DNA of 64,000 bases from Aristolochia californica (GCA_029961685.1 JARWKL010000001.1:58701314-58765313), one strand, 5' to 3'; counted from the stretch's first letter, positions 36,313 through 50,000 are shown. Program-made: numbers and translations. Notes: generated by a model not told the origin, from the letters alone.

Positions 36313-38469
36313 ATCCCATGCATGAATCACTAATACCGAAATTTTCATGTCTACTCAAGGAATCAACTCTCAAGTCAGAAGTTACACTAACCCTATTTTT
36401 TAAAAAAAATTAAATATATTTAAAATATATTTTCTGCTTAAAGATATTTTAATTGGTAATTTTATTTAACTAAGACACCATTGATAAATAATAAATTTTA
36501 TAAATGAAGCTAAAAAATATTTAATACTAGGTTATGAATGTATTATTATCTATAAATTTTTATTTTTATTTTTATTTTGTAAATTAACCATTAAATATTG
36601 ACTTGATTTACATAAAAAGGAAGACAAATGAAAGGTGGGTGAGTGTGGGGAACTGAGCATAATATAAAAATATATTCTATATCAAATAATTGGGTGAGTT
36701 AACTAAGTGCATACTTGTCATAGATGAGTTGGATCAATAAAGCTGCTTAGCCCAATTTTAGGTTGTAAACATTATACGCATGAGATGGGGGTAGGGCTGC
36801 CATGATTTGTAGAGGGATTAGAGGACAAATAGGGACACCTTGTACTCATTTGAGAGTACAAGCTGCATTCTTCGGGGATTCTATGCATGAGAAGGATGAA
36901 GCATAACTGACTGAAAAAGCATAAAAGAAGGGGAATGTCACATGCTTTCTCTTTTTTCTAAGCTTAATCAGACATTTGGCCCCTTGTTTAAATGATTATT
37001 AATCAAATCAAATGATTGGTTTCAGCAAATCAAAGCCCGCTCTAATGGTCTCCAATTAACTGTAACCACATTGCATAAACTGTGAATGCAAGTATTCAAA
37101 ACCTTGAATCAGTATGATTGCACTCGTGTAAAGTAGGACTGAATATTATTTGTTTGACCTCAACTCACTTAATCGTAACTAGTCATGGCCTCGGACAAGT
37201 TTTAGAATCCTTACCCTTCCCTGCAATCTCTACTGTTTGGCTAATTTTTTTAATTTTATATCCTTGATATAAGAGTATTTATTGTTTTTAATTCTCGTTG
37301 TTTTACAAATTTCTAAGCAGTAAATATTTCCCTTCCTCACATTCATCAACAGGCCTGCAGAGTGCCAAAACCGCTTGATTCTCCACAAAGTGCTTCAAGT
37401 TGGAGAGACAGCCAATAGTTAAAATTCTCCTGCGAAGCATCTTGAAGAAAATAATTGCCCAGTTGCCCATTCATGGAGGAATCCGGAAAAGACACTTATT
37501 TCAACAAAGCAATCTTTAGAATCAAGTCAATCAACTTATACTTTTATGATAAACTACTTTTCAAGGAATCAACGGGCACTGGCACCCTCCAAGTCAACAT
37601 TCACACAATCCAAATCGCATCCATTAACCCACCTTTCTGTTTGAATCCGATTTGTGCTATCAGAGATGGAAAGCGTTATTCTTAGTGAACCACACTGATT
37701 AGAAAAGTGAAGATTAGAAGCAGAGTATAGGTCATTTGCAAAGCAGCCTCAGGTTAAAAACAAGATACCTTGTACCTGCTGGAATTGTTGCAAAAGTCGC
37801 TGATTATAACCAAAAGACTGGTGGTGATATAGACAACAGAAGAATAGGAGAGGAATATCATTGTAAGATTTTACTCTTGACTACATAGTAACGAGAAACA
37901 GATATGCACATAGTGTGAGCAGGGAAGACAAGGAGTCTTCCTCACTTGTCTTGGCTGAAAATGAAGAAAGGGATATATCTAAGAAGCATTCCAATATTAA
38001 GAAGGATATGTGTTGGATCAAAACTGCATTACATTTAAAACTGTGATATAAGGTAGGGCCATCTCTCAGAAATTGATGGAATTACTTTACTGTGATACCA
38101 AAATCCAACAGCCATGCACAAAATCAGCAATCTTGAATACCTGCTTCAGGATCCTGTAAGATAATATTAGAAAAACAGGTTTAGTAAAAATTCCTAAATG
38201 GTAGATTAACTTAAACAACTGTGACCTGAACTCTCACAGAAGGATTTTCATTCAAAGAACCACTTTATCAATCACAAAACTCCCGACATTCTAGATTTTC
38301 CATGTTGGAATAGATTCTTAAAGGGGACAAACAATCAGCCTCTTTCTCATCATTCACATTCAAGAAAGTTCTCTCTTTTGGTTGAAAAGGAAGCTCAAAG
38401 CAATCTATAATCCGCAATCCAGAAAAAGTTAAAAACTCACCATGAAAGCAGGGCATGTATGAAGAGAGG
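36313..38469. other. intergenic: SDR distal promoter and ARF2 3' region
   Basis: AT-rich with no supported coding region. 37.7-38.47 kb lies directly downstream of the ARF2 stop and is probably its 3' UTR or terminator region. Short frames here have no protein features. Confidence 0.55.
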
Positions 38470-41400
38470 TTAGTAGTTTTCTGGATTCACAACAGGCAAA
38501 GGCAGCTGCTGACTTTTTGTTTCAGTCATAAATGCTCTTTCTTCTGAAATAGTCAGAGATTCTTCAGTCCTAGAGTTCAGTGTGCCTGGGTTCATCTTCT
38601 GAACTTCATCTCTGGTGTAGATGAAAATTTTCCGAACCATATTACAAAATTCCCTGTTATTCAAAGCAAATGTTTAATTAGCAAGGACTACCACCATCTC
38701 GCTCCTTATTGTTCTCTCCCCCCTCCTTCCCCCTTCTCATTTAATTAAATACATCACCAGTCAATTAAAAAAAAAAAAGGTTCAATTGTCAATGTAATTG
38801 AAAAAATTCAAAAAAACATGTCATAATTTGAGGTCAAAGTGTTGAATCTTACTGCCAGGGATCATCTCCAACAAGCATCATATCACCCTCATTGTCAGTA
38901 TAAACAACCAACCAGTTCTTGTTAAGGCCTACAAGTTCACCATCAAATTCAAATAACTGATCTAACTCCGCTATTAGTTCATCGTAGCTATTGTACTTTG
39001 CAAGGTCGACAGATCTCACTAGAGCAACCCCCTGCTTTTGAACCTGCAAATCATTCAGAAATAAATAGAAAATGTTTGAGTTTATTTCAGTTTGTTTCAC
39101 ATGATAGTTCAAATAATCATGATCACTTAATCATCTTCAACAACCTAAAAATTCAAAGTCCATGTCCACAATTATGGTCTGTTTGGAACCCCTAGAAAAG
39201 AAAATGAGAATTTGACCATTATTATTCCCAAATAAAGTTATTGAAAATGAGATAATGATCAAATTTCCTTTTTCACCAACTATTTTTGGGAATAATAAAG
39301 GTCAAATTCTCATTTTATTTTCTTTTCTTTTCCATAGGGGTTCCAAACAGACCCTTAGGTCAATAGTTTAAAGAAGAAAAGCAGTAAAATGATCAATAAA
39401 AAGGACCTTTGTGCAACTTCGAGAAGAACTACCACCATGAGTCTTGCTCTGACCATCTTTACTGACCGCCTGACTTGTTTTAAATGGTTTCTCCTGCTCA
39501 CCTCCAGCAATAACAGTTTCTGCTGATTTTGTTCCTTTCATTGGCTCCAACTGTTGATTAGATCGCCCACAATTATCAGGTGGACTTGCAAGTGACTGAG
39601 CTGGCTCTGGTGCTGCAGGACTGCTGTTCAACTGAATCCCAAAGAGCTTGTAATTCACCTCTTTTTTTGATGTAATTGTTTCATGTTGTAGTGGTGAAGC
39701 AGGTTGTGCCAATCTGCCTCTTGAATGAGATGACTTCTCCATCTGAGATGGTGGCAGCAAAGGCATCAACCAATTTCCTGGATGTTGTTTCTCAACTCCA
39801 AGATTTTGCAAATAGCTTCCATATCCTCCATATCCAACATTTCCAGATTTCCGAAAAGGCATCTCACAACCTTGAGCCAGCATCTTCATGCTAGAGTCCC
39901 TCGAGTGTAAAGCAGGATTTGAAGGCATCAAGGGCCAGGGCTGTGCAAGTAATTTAAATTTGCCCTCCTGGTCTTGCAGATGGTTTTTCATAGGGCTAGC
40001 ATCATCTGGAGCCCGAAATCCTGACAAAAGATCTGATAAATTTTGCTCTGGCCTCATCAGAGGTGTCCAATTCTCAGATCTCAATTTTCCTTGAATAGAA
40101 GACATGTCATTCTTCTCATCATCTTGCAATGAAGGCCACTGACTACAGGGCTTTTGAGTGGTGTCCAACTCATTACCTTCAGCAAAACTGCCTCTCAAGG
40201 TCGAGATTTCTTGACCTTGCAAGACCCTTGAAAATCCATGCGCTTGTGAAGGGTCTACAGTGGTTTTAGAGGAGCCTAGACACGTTTGAGAAAGAGATTT
40301 TCAATTACATGAACCTTACTTCTTCTTTTTTGAAGAAGAGAATGTGTATATTGAAAAAATTACATGAACCTTACTTAGTAACAATCCTAGATAGCTGATT
40401 ATTTATTCTTACCTTCCCTACACAGAACAGATGAATCAGGAGATGAAGGAACCACATTTGCTCGAGGTCTCTTGGTTCTGGGTATTGGAAGAGGATTTAG
40501 TGCAGGAGTCAAAGCAGGTTCTATTTTCCAAGGAGGAACACGTTCAGGACGAGGAACTGAAGAAGCTTCATCCCATCGAACCTATAAAAAATAAATAAAT
40601 AAGAGAGTCGGACATGTATATCTACTAAAGCATCACATTTAAAAAATAATAATTAAATGGTAACCTTGAGACATCTCCACTTCGACTGAGGCCATCGGTC
40701 AGGATCTACATCTCCAATTCCAACTATTGTTCCTGTAAACCTGCCGAATGTATTATATGAAGTTGATCAGATGTTATATATAGCTAACAATAAAATGGAT
40801 GGTTAGAAAGTATATTAATGTACCTCTGCTCTGGGGCTTCTTCACCTTCAAATCTCATTTTGAATCTCATACCTATGAAGTGGTTTTCTATAACAGACTC
40901 CATGTACTGATGACAGGGAACAATGAACTCAGAGGGGCTTGTTCTGTATCATGAAAATTAAGAAATCACAACCTCAAAAATTCCAAACCTCTGTAGAAAC
41001 TAAACTACAACATCTTAGAAATATCACAACCCCTGATCATCAAAGTTTCACACAAAGGATTTGTTTGAAGAAATTTGGCCACACAGATTGTCAGAACACA
41101 CCTTGGCTTATAGTAGACGGTGAACATAGTTCCAGTAGAAACGGCATGCCATGCTGTTGCAAGTACACCAAGATGCATGCTATGACTAGATATGACAGAC
41201 GAAGGAACATTGTTCTGCTGCCTCATGGCACGTCTCACTCCAACACGAAGTTCACCATTTTCCCCTCTGAAATTCACGTACAGACGTTAATCAGAGAAAA
41301 ATACAGTGTATGGAAACCAAAAAGCTTACAAAAGATTTCACTAACCTCAGAAAAATAAAAGCATCCCCAGCAACAAGCCTTTTAGAGCTGACAAAGACAC

Positions 41401-43283
41401 TCCAGCCACTTTGAAGGAGATGCCTCCGTGGTTGACCTGGAACCCACAAAGTCAACAAAATCAGGACAAATTCCTGGAGTGGTAAATGATGTAGTTTCCA
41501 GGTCAGAAGTGCCAAATTGCACTCCAGTACAGTTAGTTAAAGATACTCAACAAGATGTGCTAAGATATCAACTTTGACTATCAGTTTCCCGAGAATTTAG
41601 AAAGGAGTTCTTGCACCAATGAATCCTGAATAGTTCTTCCTATTTTAAAATTCTGTCAGCCTTGTTCATTGACTTTTTAAAAAGAATTATTCCTAACAGA
41701 TGTTACCACAATGGCCAATAATCATATGCCTCATCATAATAATTCTTTGAACATAGATGGAACAGTGCTTTGGATTGTAAGCGTTAAGATTACCATTACT
41801 CGTTATGCTGGAAATCCCTCAGAAAGATTCTTACAAAAAATTAAGCATTCTCTCCATTCCTATACTTAACTCGTGTTAGAGGTTACTTTTATTAGATTAG
41901 AAAGCTAGGAGGCAAGAGATAAAACACACAATTCAAGACTCTTCAGAGTAAAACACTGATAATTAACTGTGAGGACAAAGAGAATGCAAAAAAAGCGTTC
42001 ATTAGCAATAAAAAAATTCAGGTGTGTCAACTGTAGTCCATTACAAAGTCACTGGACGCAACCCCTGATTCTTGAATTAAACAAATGATCACGCCCTCAG
42101 TTCAAAAACAGAACGATTCACACATTGGAGAAAAGCACACTAACGAATTGTTAGTGAAACTCTACAGTGAACCATGGAAAACATAATTACCACGAAAAAT
42201 ATGGCGAAACCGCCACTCCGTCCCATGCAAATCCTTAGCTACTAACTCCTGAGTCGGAGGCTGGCGGCACATATCCTGATTAAACAGACGCAAGGTAAGT
42301 CATTCAATGTCCATCAAGGAAAACAAGTAGCGGAAAAATGGACTAGAAAAAGGATATCTAACCAGCGGTGGTAGGCATTCATCGGCATGTCGCCTTAAAA
42401 CAGAGAATCCGCCATGAGTGCTGGTGTCGGATGCAGTCAGAGTCTTGCAGAAGGAATGTACAAGAGGACGCGGAGGAGGGGGAGGGGGAGGTTCCTTGTC
42501 CACTGTATTTTCGTCTTTCTGGAAGACGAGATTTAGAGTGTTTCAGGGTTTCCGAACATCACAACCGCTACAGAAAAAACCCACAAATACATACCTCTGG
42601 AAGCAGAGTCACTTGAGCGAAAACCTCGTCAGTGTCTGGTTCCGCCTATTACAGAAGAAACGAAATTCTCAGGCTGGAACTAGATATAAATACATAAATA
42701 AAACCATTTATCGTTTCGAACGGGTGAAGTAGAGCTAGAACCTTCAACTGCACATTGATGACACGACAAAGGATCTTGGACGGGAGATCACAAGCAGGCA
42801 TATGCTGGTCGGCAACCTGATTAGTAGAGGCCTCCACCTGAAAAATCAGATTATGAATACGAGTTTCAAAAAAGAATTCAGGCGACACGGAGACATCCTA
42901 TACTGATACCAAACCAACATACCTGCTCGATATGACCCTGTGGAAAATAAAATACTTTTTCCCCTTCCCGTGGAACCGTGACAAGCGGACCAGCACAGGC
43001 ATACCACAGCTCGGTATACAGAGCGTCATCGGAATCTATTGCACCAAGTTTACGAAAAAGAGTAGCCAGAACCACAATCAGGACACAGATCTCATACAAT
43101 ATTTCCATACAAATGAACAAAAACATTGTAAGCGGAGCCCAATTTTGACACTTTGTCACCTTTACAAGAAGAAGCTGGAGCTGAGAACCTCGGCACCTCC
43201 GAGCCGAGCTTTCTTGCCACTCCACCATCGTTAGGCTCGCCGCAGACGGAAGAGAAGCTCTCCCCTCGCCCGTTATTAGCCAT
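38470..43283 (-). CDS. ARF2: auxin response factor 2 (ARF2), B3-type repressor
   Basis: Binds auxin response elements and represses transcription; ARF2 limits cell division and controls senescence and abscission. Fourteen coding exons on the minus strand: 43283-43160, 43035-42923, 42837-42742, 42645-42595, 42518-42363, 42275-42191, 41436-41346, 41266-41102, 40943-40824, 40740-40665, 40581-40413, 40275-39407, 39043-38853, 38653-38470 (TAA). Sum 2490 nt, 829 residues (Arabidopsis ARF2 is 859). N-terminal [21 protein letters not shown]3 core [34 protein letters not shown] and [16 protein letters not shown]; auxin-response domain with [16 protein letters not shown]. The middle region holds the repressor-type motif KLFGIQL. 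The C-terminal PB1 has [17 protein letters not shown] and the acidic [20 protein letters not shown] polyproline run (EPPPPPPP) precedes the B3 core. The ATG at 43283 starts MANNGRGE; the upstream in-frame TTG is not used. Confidence 0.95.
39172..39357. mobile_element. Tourist/Harbinger-like MITE in an ARF2 intron
   Basis: A 180-bp element (39175-39354) with near-perfect terminal inverted repeats: left GGTCTGTTTGGAACCCCTA, right its reverse complement (TAGGGGTTCCAAACAGACC). Subterminal arms are also complementary (GAAAATGAGAATTTGACC / GGTCAAATTCTCATTTT). It is flanked by the trinucleotide TTA (39172-39174 and 39355-39357). It has no coding capacity. The TTA duplication and short palindromic build fit the PIF/Harbinger (Tourist) group. 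Located in the intron before the PB1-encoding exon. Confidence 0.85.
40304..40376 (-). mobile_element. 37-bp LINE-end insertion with perfect 18-bp target-site duplication in ARF2 intron
   Basis: ATTACATGAACCTTACTT occurs at 40304-40321 and again at 40359-40376 without mismatch. Between them are 37 bp beginning CTTCTTTTTTGAAGAAGAG and ending TATATTGAAAAA. On the minus strand (the ARF2 sense strand) this is an A-tailed end. It resembles the insert at 6441-6483 (T run, GAA, AAGA, TATATT). Confidence 0.7.
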
Positions 43284-44090
43284 TGCTGCGGATTTCGAAG
43301 ACAGATCGCTCGTCAGCAAGTGTTACGCTCGCCCGCAAAAGCAGAAACGGCAAAACCTTGTGCAGTAGAAGCAAGCACGTCGAGCAGAAAATAAATTTGA
43401 TACACTTCCACCTAGAACCTAGACTCCACTTCCAAACGCATGTCGGAAAATTGATACAGCAGGACGCTAACAGCACCAAAATGCCACGGTACGCAGGAAA
43501 TCTCGTTATGAACCTCCGCTCACCAGTCCACACCAGATAAAAACGAAACTACCCCAATCAGCTCCGAGCTACGAAGCTCACCGGAAAACAAAAATTCTAC
43601 CAAACAAAAAAGACTAACTTGAGTTTTACTCCCCAAGCACGGGAATCCGGAAATCACAGACTTCAATACACCGATTTCAGCAGCAAAACTGATCAAAAGC
43701 TTTGCATACGAGCAAAAAAAACCCTCCAAAACTCTTTCTCCAGCAAACAAATTCACCACCCAGGAACCAAGATTTCGTAATCCGAACCATACCAGCTCGA
43801 GGCCACCAGAGGTCACCCAAAAAAAACAACCTAATCTAAGAACATCTCCACCATATCTTTCTCTGCATAGAACTCAACCGGTGGAGCAATCTCTTCCAGA
43901 CATCTTATAATCCACTTCTTTCTTTTCATCTCTCCCCTGTCTCTCTCTCTCTTTCTGCTTTTATTCTCCTTTCCTTTCTCTCTCTTCTGCAATTCAGAGC
44001 CGTCGTCCAGGCCCAGCTGCCATATCCATCTCCTTCTGTCTCCCCTTTCTCCTCCTCTCTCTGCAGTTCTCACTCTGGCTCTCCTCGAGT
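43284..44090 (-). promoter_or_regulatory. probable ARF2 5' leader and promoter with several uORFs
   Basis: Minus-strand sequence upstream of the ARF2 ATG contains several short upstream ORFs, among them 43441-43412 (9 codons plus stop) and 43790-43677 (37 codons plus stop). More ATGs lie near 43.85-43.9 kb. The 43920-44060 segment is rich in GA repeats on the minus strand. Whether all of it is transcribed is not visible from sequence. Confidence 0.45.
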
Positions 44091-47000
44091 GGAGTCCCGA
44101 CTAGAGAGACCTTAACCGCAGGTCAAATCTTCCCGCAATCATTTCAACCGCGGTCAGTTTTAAACCGGAGGGGAACCGGGAGCCCCGGTAACCGCGCCTG
44201 CCAGCCGGTTAACCGGCAGGGGTCCGGCAACGCGACAACTCCACAGTCCCCTCTTAGACGCCGTCATCTCCAAAACCCACGTGTCAATCCCCCACTGGAA
44301 ATGCGGTAACGGCGTCGTGATCAACGGCGCTGCCGGCTCCCGCGAAAAACTGTACCGTTTTTCGGGAAAACCGCTTTGTCGTGCCACTAACAGGCAGCGA
44401 TTAAATTAACTTTACTGCCTTAACTTGCCACACGTGTCGGGTAACCAGACCCAGACGACCGGGCGTGCGGTTAGGTTTTCTTTTTAAAAAATTAAAAAGA
44501 AAAAGAAGAGAAAAAATCCTCTCTTTTCCAAAGTTTGTTCCGGTGGGCCCACCTGCGTCCGATCTCGGGACCGAGGCGAGTTGCGGAGTGGTCCATGGAG
44601 GAAGAAGAAAACAATCTTGGCGGACCACCGCCGGGTTTATGCGGGAGAGCTGCGACGACATGAGGAACAAGACGGGGGCTGCCTAGTGCGGAGTCCCTGA
44701 AAACAGTCGGTAATCTGGATCGCGTTCAACTAACAGTGCCACTAGTGGCAATCTTCAAGCGAGATCTGTTCAGATGATCCCTGATTTCCTTGGTTATTAG
44801 GAGAGAAAACAGGATCAGCTCCATTTGCAGCAAGCGGTTTCTCTGAGGCTGGACTCTGCCGAATCTTCGCCAGAAGGAGACCAAAAAGGCGTGCTTTAGT
44901 AACCCAGCATCCGCCTAACAGAGTTCCGCGTTGTTTCCATCAGAACGAACGATATGGGCAGTTTTAGGCTTCTAGCCTCATTTAGGAAGAGTTAGTTTAT
45001 CTTCCTCCCACAAACTTTTTTTTTTTTTTTTTTTTTCCAAAAAGGCTGCAGGAAAACAGTTTCTCTAATAAAGGCTGATAGTATCGGCTATTGGAAGAGG
45101 TTAGCAGTAATAACGATGATCAGCAAAGTCTGACTGGTTTTAAGCTTCAGATTTATTAGCAGGGACGACGCTCAAAAACCCCCCAAAACTCGTCACTCCT
45201 GAACAACCACGAGGATTAGCACAATCACCGCGAAACCTTGTCTCGAAAGTGAACCGAAACAAATGGATAAACTGGTGCCTTGAAAGCGTTCCAATTTTTA
45301 TGGCAAATGAGCTGTATGATCTGAAGGAAGGGTCGTGCGGCATACCCGAGACGCAGCTGGCGTTACAGAAACTGGCTCAAATGTCAGAAAAAGTTGAACA
45401 GATAATCGCAGTGGAGGCTCTGGAAAGAGGGAGCAGACATTGTCGCTCTCTGCGAGGATGGGGCTTCCATCGATTGGTCGATTCGACCTTCCGAAACACT
45501 CGATGAAGACGGCAAATCGAGAGGCTAATTTCAGAGCTTAGAATGTCGGAAGAATTTTTCATTTACAGATAAAAACTACAAAAGAGAATTAGAGATGGGA
45601 ATTAGACAGAGTTTTTGACAATTAATCCTGCTGGTTCAATTTTATCATAGAGGAAACAGAGTATATTAATTAAGGGAAGATCTGTTTAAGTACAAAATAA
45701 TTGGGCTGTCCTTTTAATCACATGAAGACAAAAAAAATAAACAAACTTAATTAGGGATCAACCTCGTTGTTAATACATATATTAGCAAATCTGACCCAAC
45801 TTGATCAACCGATCTCTTATGTTTTTGACCCAGACCTGTGCCCGGGTCGATGGAACCCGATCCAGCCCACGCTATTCAACAAGCCATGCCATGCACGTGG
45901 GAAAGAGAAAAATGGAACCCGTACGGGTTCTGACTTATCGACGGGGGGCCCGTCGATTCTGTTCTCATCATCAGAGTATCGTCAATAAAGCAAGAAATGT
46001 GAAGAATCTTTGTCCTTCGGATGGAGATTATTAATAAATACCAGGCGTATCGGCTACCTTCACTTTTCAACCGGCCAAAGCTAAGATATCGGCCGATATT
46101 TTAATAATTCGTACACACACTTATAGATGATTCGAAGATTAAAAAAGCCTTAGCTTTATCGAGTTTCTCATGGGTAACCCATTCATATTTATTATAGCAA
46201 TATTACAAGATTAAATTATACATATAATAATGATACATACATAAATGGAAAATAAAGTAAAATATGAAGATTATTAATTAATATATTCAAATTTAAAACT
46301 CTACGAAATCGAGTTTTATTAGTTTTCTTTTTTAAAAAATGTTTTATATGTAAAATATTAATACAAAAAAATGCGGATTAATTATTTTCATTTTACAATC
46401 CATTGTCGAGTCGTGTGGATATTGAAGACGTAAAATTCATCTTATCTAATATAAAATATATTAGTTTAATTACGACAAACTTAAGAATGCACAAAAAAGA
46501 GAAATAAATATTAAAAATAAATAAAATAAAATCATATAATATTTGATTTCTTCTTTCAAAAATTCTAGAAACTAAAAAAGTTTTTCGAGATTAAGTTGAT
46601 TCTCCATTAAAAATAACAAAGCTTTTAAGAAGAGATCTTCGAGTTTAATAACCTATAAAGATAATGTAAGTGTGAATGATATCCACTAAAACAAAGTTAA
46701 AGGATATGATTCCATTTACTTTGAGGCCAAAAAGAATGGTTGAATTTAAATTTGTAAGACCAAAAGTAGCTATTAAAAACATTACTTTATAGATAAAAGT
46801 TTATAAATGACTAAGAAATACACAGTAGTTTTCGAGCTTTAAGTTATTGGGTTAGGAATGAGGAGTGAGATTTTGAAGGGTATGGTTGATTTTTCTTAGT
46901 TTAAGTCATCGTAGAAGATAGAGATAGAGATATCCTTAACTTCTAGTTAGCAAATATCGAATATGTCAACTTATTCAATATAATGTTTTTTGTCACATAA

Positions 47001-50000
47001 AATACCCTAATAAACCTTTTGTGTTCTTCTTGAGTCATTGTAAATAACCTTGTCTAATTCATATGAGACATTTTTATGGGTGCAATTGGACCTGGTCCTG
47101 GTCTATGTCTAACTTAACTAGTTCGTACTATGCAACCATTAAACCATGCAAATTGGCTTTATAAGTCAGACATGTGTGTCCCCTCACCTAACTTGTGGGC
47201 AAAGAGGACCTTACCATACCTGGTTAGGTGTACATGGGAGGAAATAATTGCTGGGTCTATTCCCTTGGCAAATATCATCACATGTTTATTTATTTAAATA
47301 AATTTAAAATTTTAATTCTTGGTCAATGGCGAATTCAATTTTGACTACTAGGACGGCAAGATTCTATGGTGCCCCATGACTACGGGTGTTTGGACCAGGT
47401 CGGATCAACCCCCTTGGTCTTACTCCAATAACGAGAATCCGTTACTCGTTAATAAAAAGATTAAATAGTTTTTATTAATGTAAAAGAGATTTTTTGCAAG
47501 TTCTTTTATTTAACTTTTAAAAAATCTCTTTTCATCATCGAATATAAGCTGAATATTCAACGAATATTCTGTAATCTGATAGCCGTGGCGTGTTGCCGCG
47601 GACGACGATTCGGTCTTGTAACGGTTTCAACCACGTCGCCATCTCTCGATCTTTTTCACATTCAAAAAGACCCACACGCCCATACCCGAAACCGGTACGT
47701 TTCCTCTCTTTTTACATGGGCAAAAAAAAGTCATCGAACATAAAAGAGACGACCAGATTCACATTCTTTACCCCGTTTGGGAAAACCCGCCAGAAAAAAA
47801 AGCCGGAATCACACGATCCACGAAGCCGCCTCCTCCCCCTACGTGTTTTGCCTGCGAGCGTTATAGCGATGGTACTACGAAACTGCCCTACCTTTGAACA
47901 GGCTACTGCGGGTAGCCGGAGCGGTAAGTCGGATGTGGGTCCTGGTGGCTGTTCCCTAGCCGGCCGACAATTATCAAGAGCGAGACATGTCATCAAGTGG
48001 GCCCCACTGCGACTTCCGGACAAATGAACAGCGCTTTCGTCCAAAAGCATGTCCTCCTCTTCTTAATTAATAAATTAATTCAATTAATCTCCTTCTCTCT
48101 CGAGTTACATAGTTGCATTAACACCCGGGGCAGCGAGCCTCGACTAGCTTCCGGACCCCAAACGGATATTAAACTTCACTTAATTTTCCATCTCAGGTGA
48201 GCACCAGCAAGCGACGCAAAGGTTAGCAGTGGGGTCCATCTCTAATTCTCTATTACAACTTGACACGTGGATAAGAATATAAATATTTATTGTTTAAATG
48301 ACTCTATTATTTTATGAACAAAACCGATGCCAAACCCGAACAGAACAATGTGGCGCACTGTCTCACGAGATTATGAGTTAATGATAAGGATAACCACGAC
48401 ATGAGGCGCACGTTTGGGAGGTGGGCCCGGGGGCGGGGCGGCGGCTGAGGATAACATTTTTTGCGCCGTTTTGGATGGTAGCGCGTGTACTGACGAACGT
48501 GGAGGCCCCACCAGCGACAGAAAGAGACGGATATGGGGAGGAGTATTAATGTATGGTCTCTCGGTGGGCGTGGGAAGGGGACTATGGAGGGGGAGTTTCT
48601 ATTTTTTGGGATCCCATGTTCTTGGACAGTGGCGCCACGTTTCATATCCGGGGGGGATGATTGGATCATTAGTGGGCGAACTTTGCTGTCAAAAAGTCTT
48701 GATTATGAGGGGGATTATACAATAAGTGATGTCTTGTCTCCTTTGGTTAAGCGGTTCCTACTCCCTATCTGACTTCCTAATACAGTTTTTTTTTTTTTTA
48801 TAATTATTTTTTTAATCCATGATCGATTACATAAGCATGGGTGAGACCTTATTGTATAAGTATCGACTACCTAAAAATTTCATATGATTAAGTAATATTA
48901 AATATATGCAACCAAAAAAAATAAAAAGAGTAATTTTAGAAATTATCTTTTGGATAAATATTATAAAACTAAAAATTTCTTTGTCGGGTTTATGAATTAA
49001 CAAATTATGCCCCATTTTACTCAAAAAAAAATCGAGACGTTTCTTAATGTGAAGTTTAAAGTTTGGTAAGAAGCGTGAAGAAATGTGATTTATATGGATT
49101 AACTTCCCATTTTAGCAGTTAATTACAAACTTAAGCTTCCTTCGTGTTTCTCCCATTTATGTCATTTTACTTGTGATTAGGAAACACTTAGAGAAGTAAT
49201 TGCCCAGATGCAGGTAATCTTATTTGTGACAAAATCACAAATGGGGCACATAAGGTGCTACATCAAACAAGACAAGTGTCATGATTGTGAGGGGGTGGAG
49301 TGGGGTGGAAATAGGGTGGGTAGTTGAGAAGTTCAACCTACTCAAACCTAGATAACTCTGGAAAAAAAATATTTATAAAGAATAAATTTATGTTTCTTTG
49401 ATGAGATAGACTTCAAAGTCATGGGGAGAAACTAAATGTATGGGCTCACATAATTTGGATGGGAAGTAATAGCTACCACACCCATACTCTCTGTTGCATT
49501 ATTATTATTATTATTATTATTTAGTAAAAATCTCTTTCTCTCTGTCTCTCTGTCTCTTTTCGAGCTTGGAAGAATTTGGTAAACTGAAATGATTTGAATG
49601 GTTTATAGAGATAATTAAGTCTATTGTGATTGGATTTGTCGGGTTTGAATTATCTCATTACCAATTGTAGTCAATTATTTAGCTTACTTTTGCTTTTACC
49701 AAAGGTGGTATAGCTCCAAAGACAAATTTAATAAACATAATAAATCTAAAAATTGGTAGCAAATAAGCCAAACGTTACAAGGGTACTTTGAACCTGTCCA
49801 AACTATTTCAATCAATTGTCCATCATTGTGACAAATACTAAGATGAAAGCTAAATTGCATTGACCTTTTTCTTTAGGAAAAAACAAAATTTGGTAGAAGA
49901 GTCAAGAAGGAGGTGCTTAGTTATATTTTCCCTCTCTTCCTCTCTCTTTTGGTTGTTACTGTGACAAATACTCCAATGGGTATCCTTAAGAACTGCCTTA

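Noticed and set aside
43284..43319. Extended ARF2 N-terminus from 43319
   Set aside because: The upstream start is TTG; the first ATG in frame is at 43283.
45249..45506. 85-codon plus-strand ORF (LALQKLAQMSEKVEQ...)
   Set aside because: Looks mildly protein-like, but no domain, homologue or gene context was recognised; not strong enough to call a gene.
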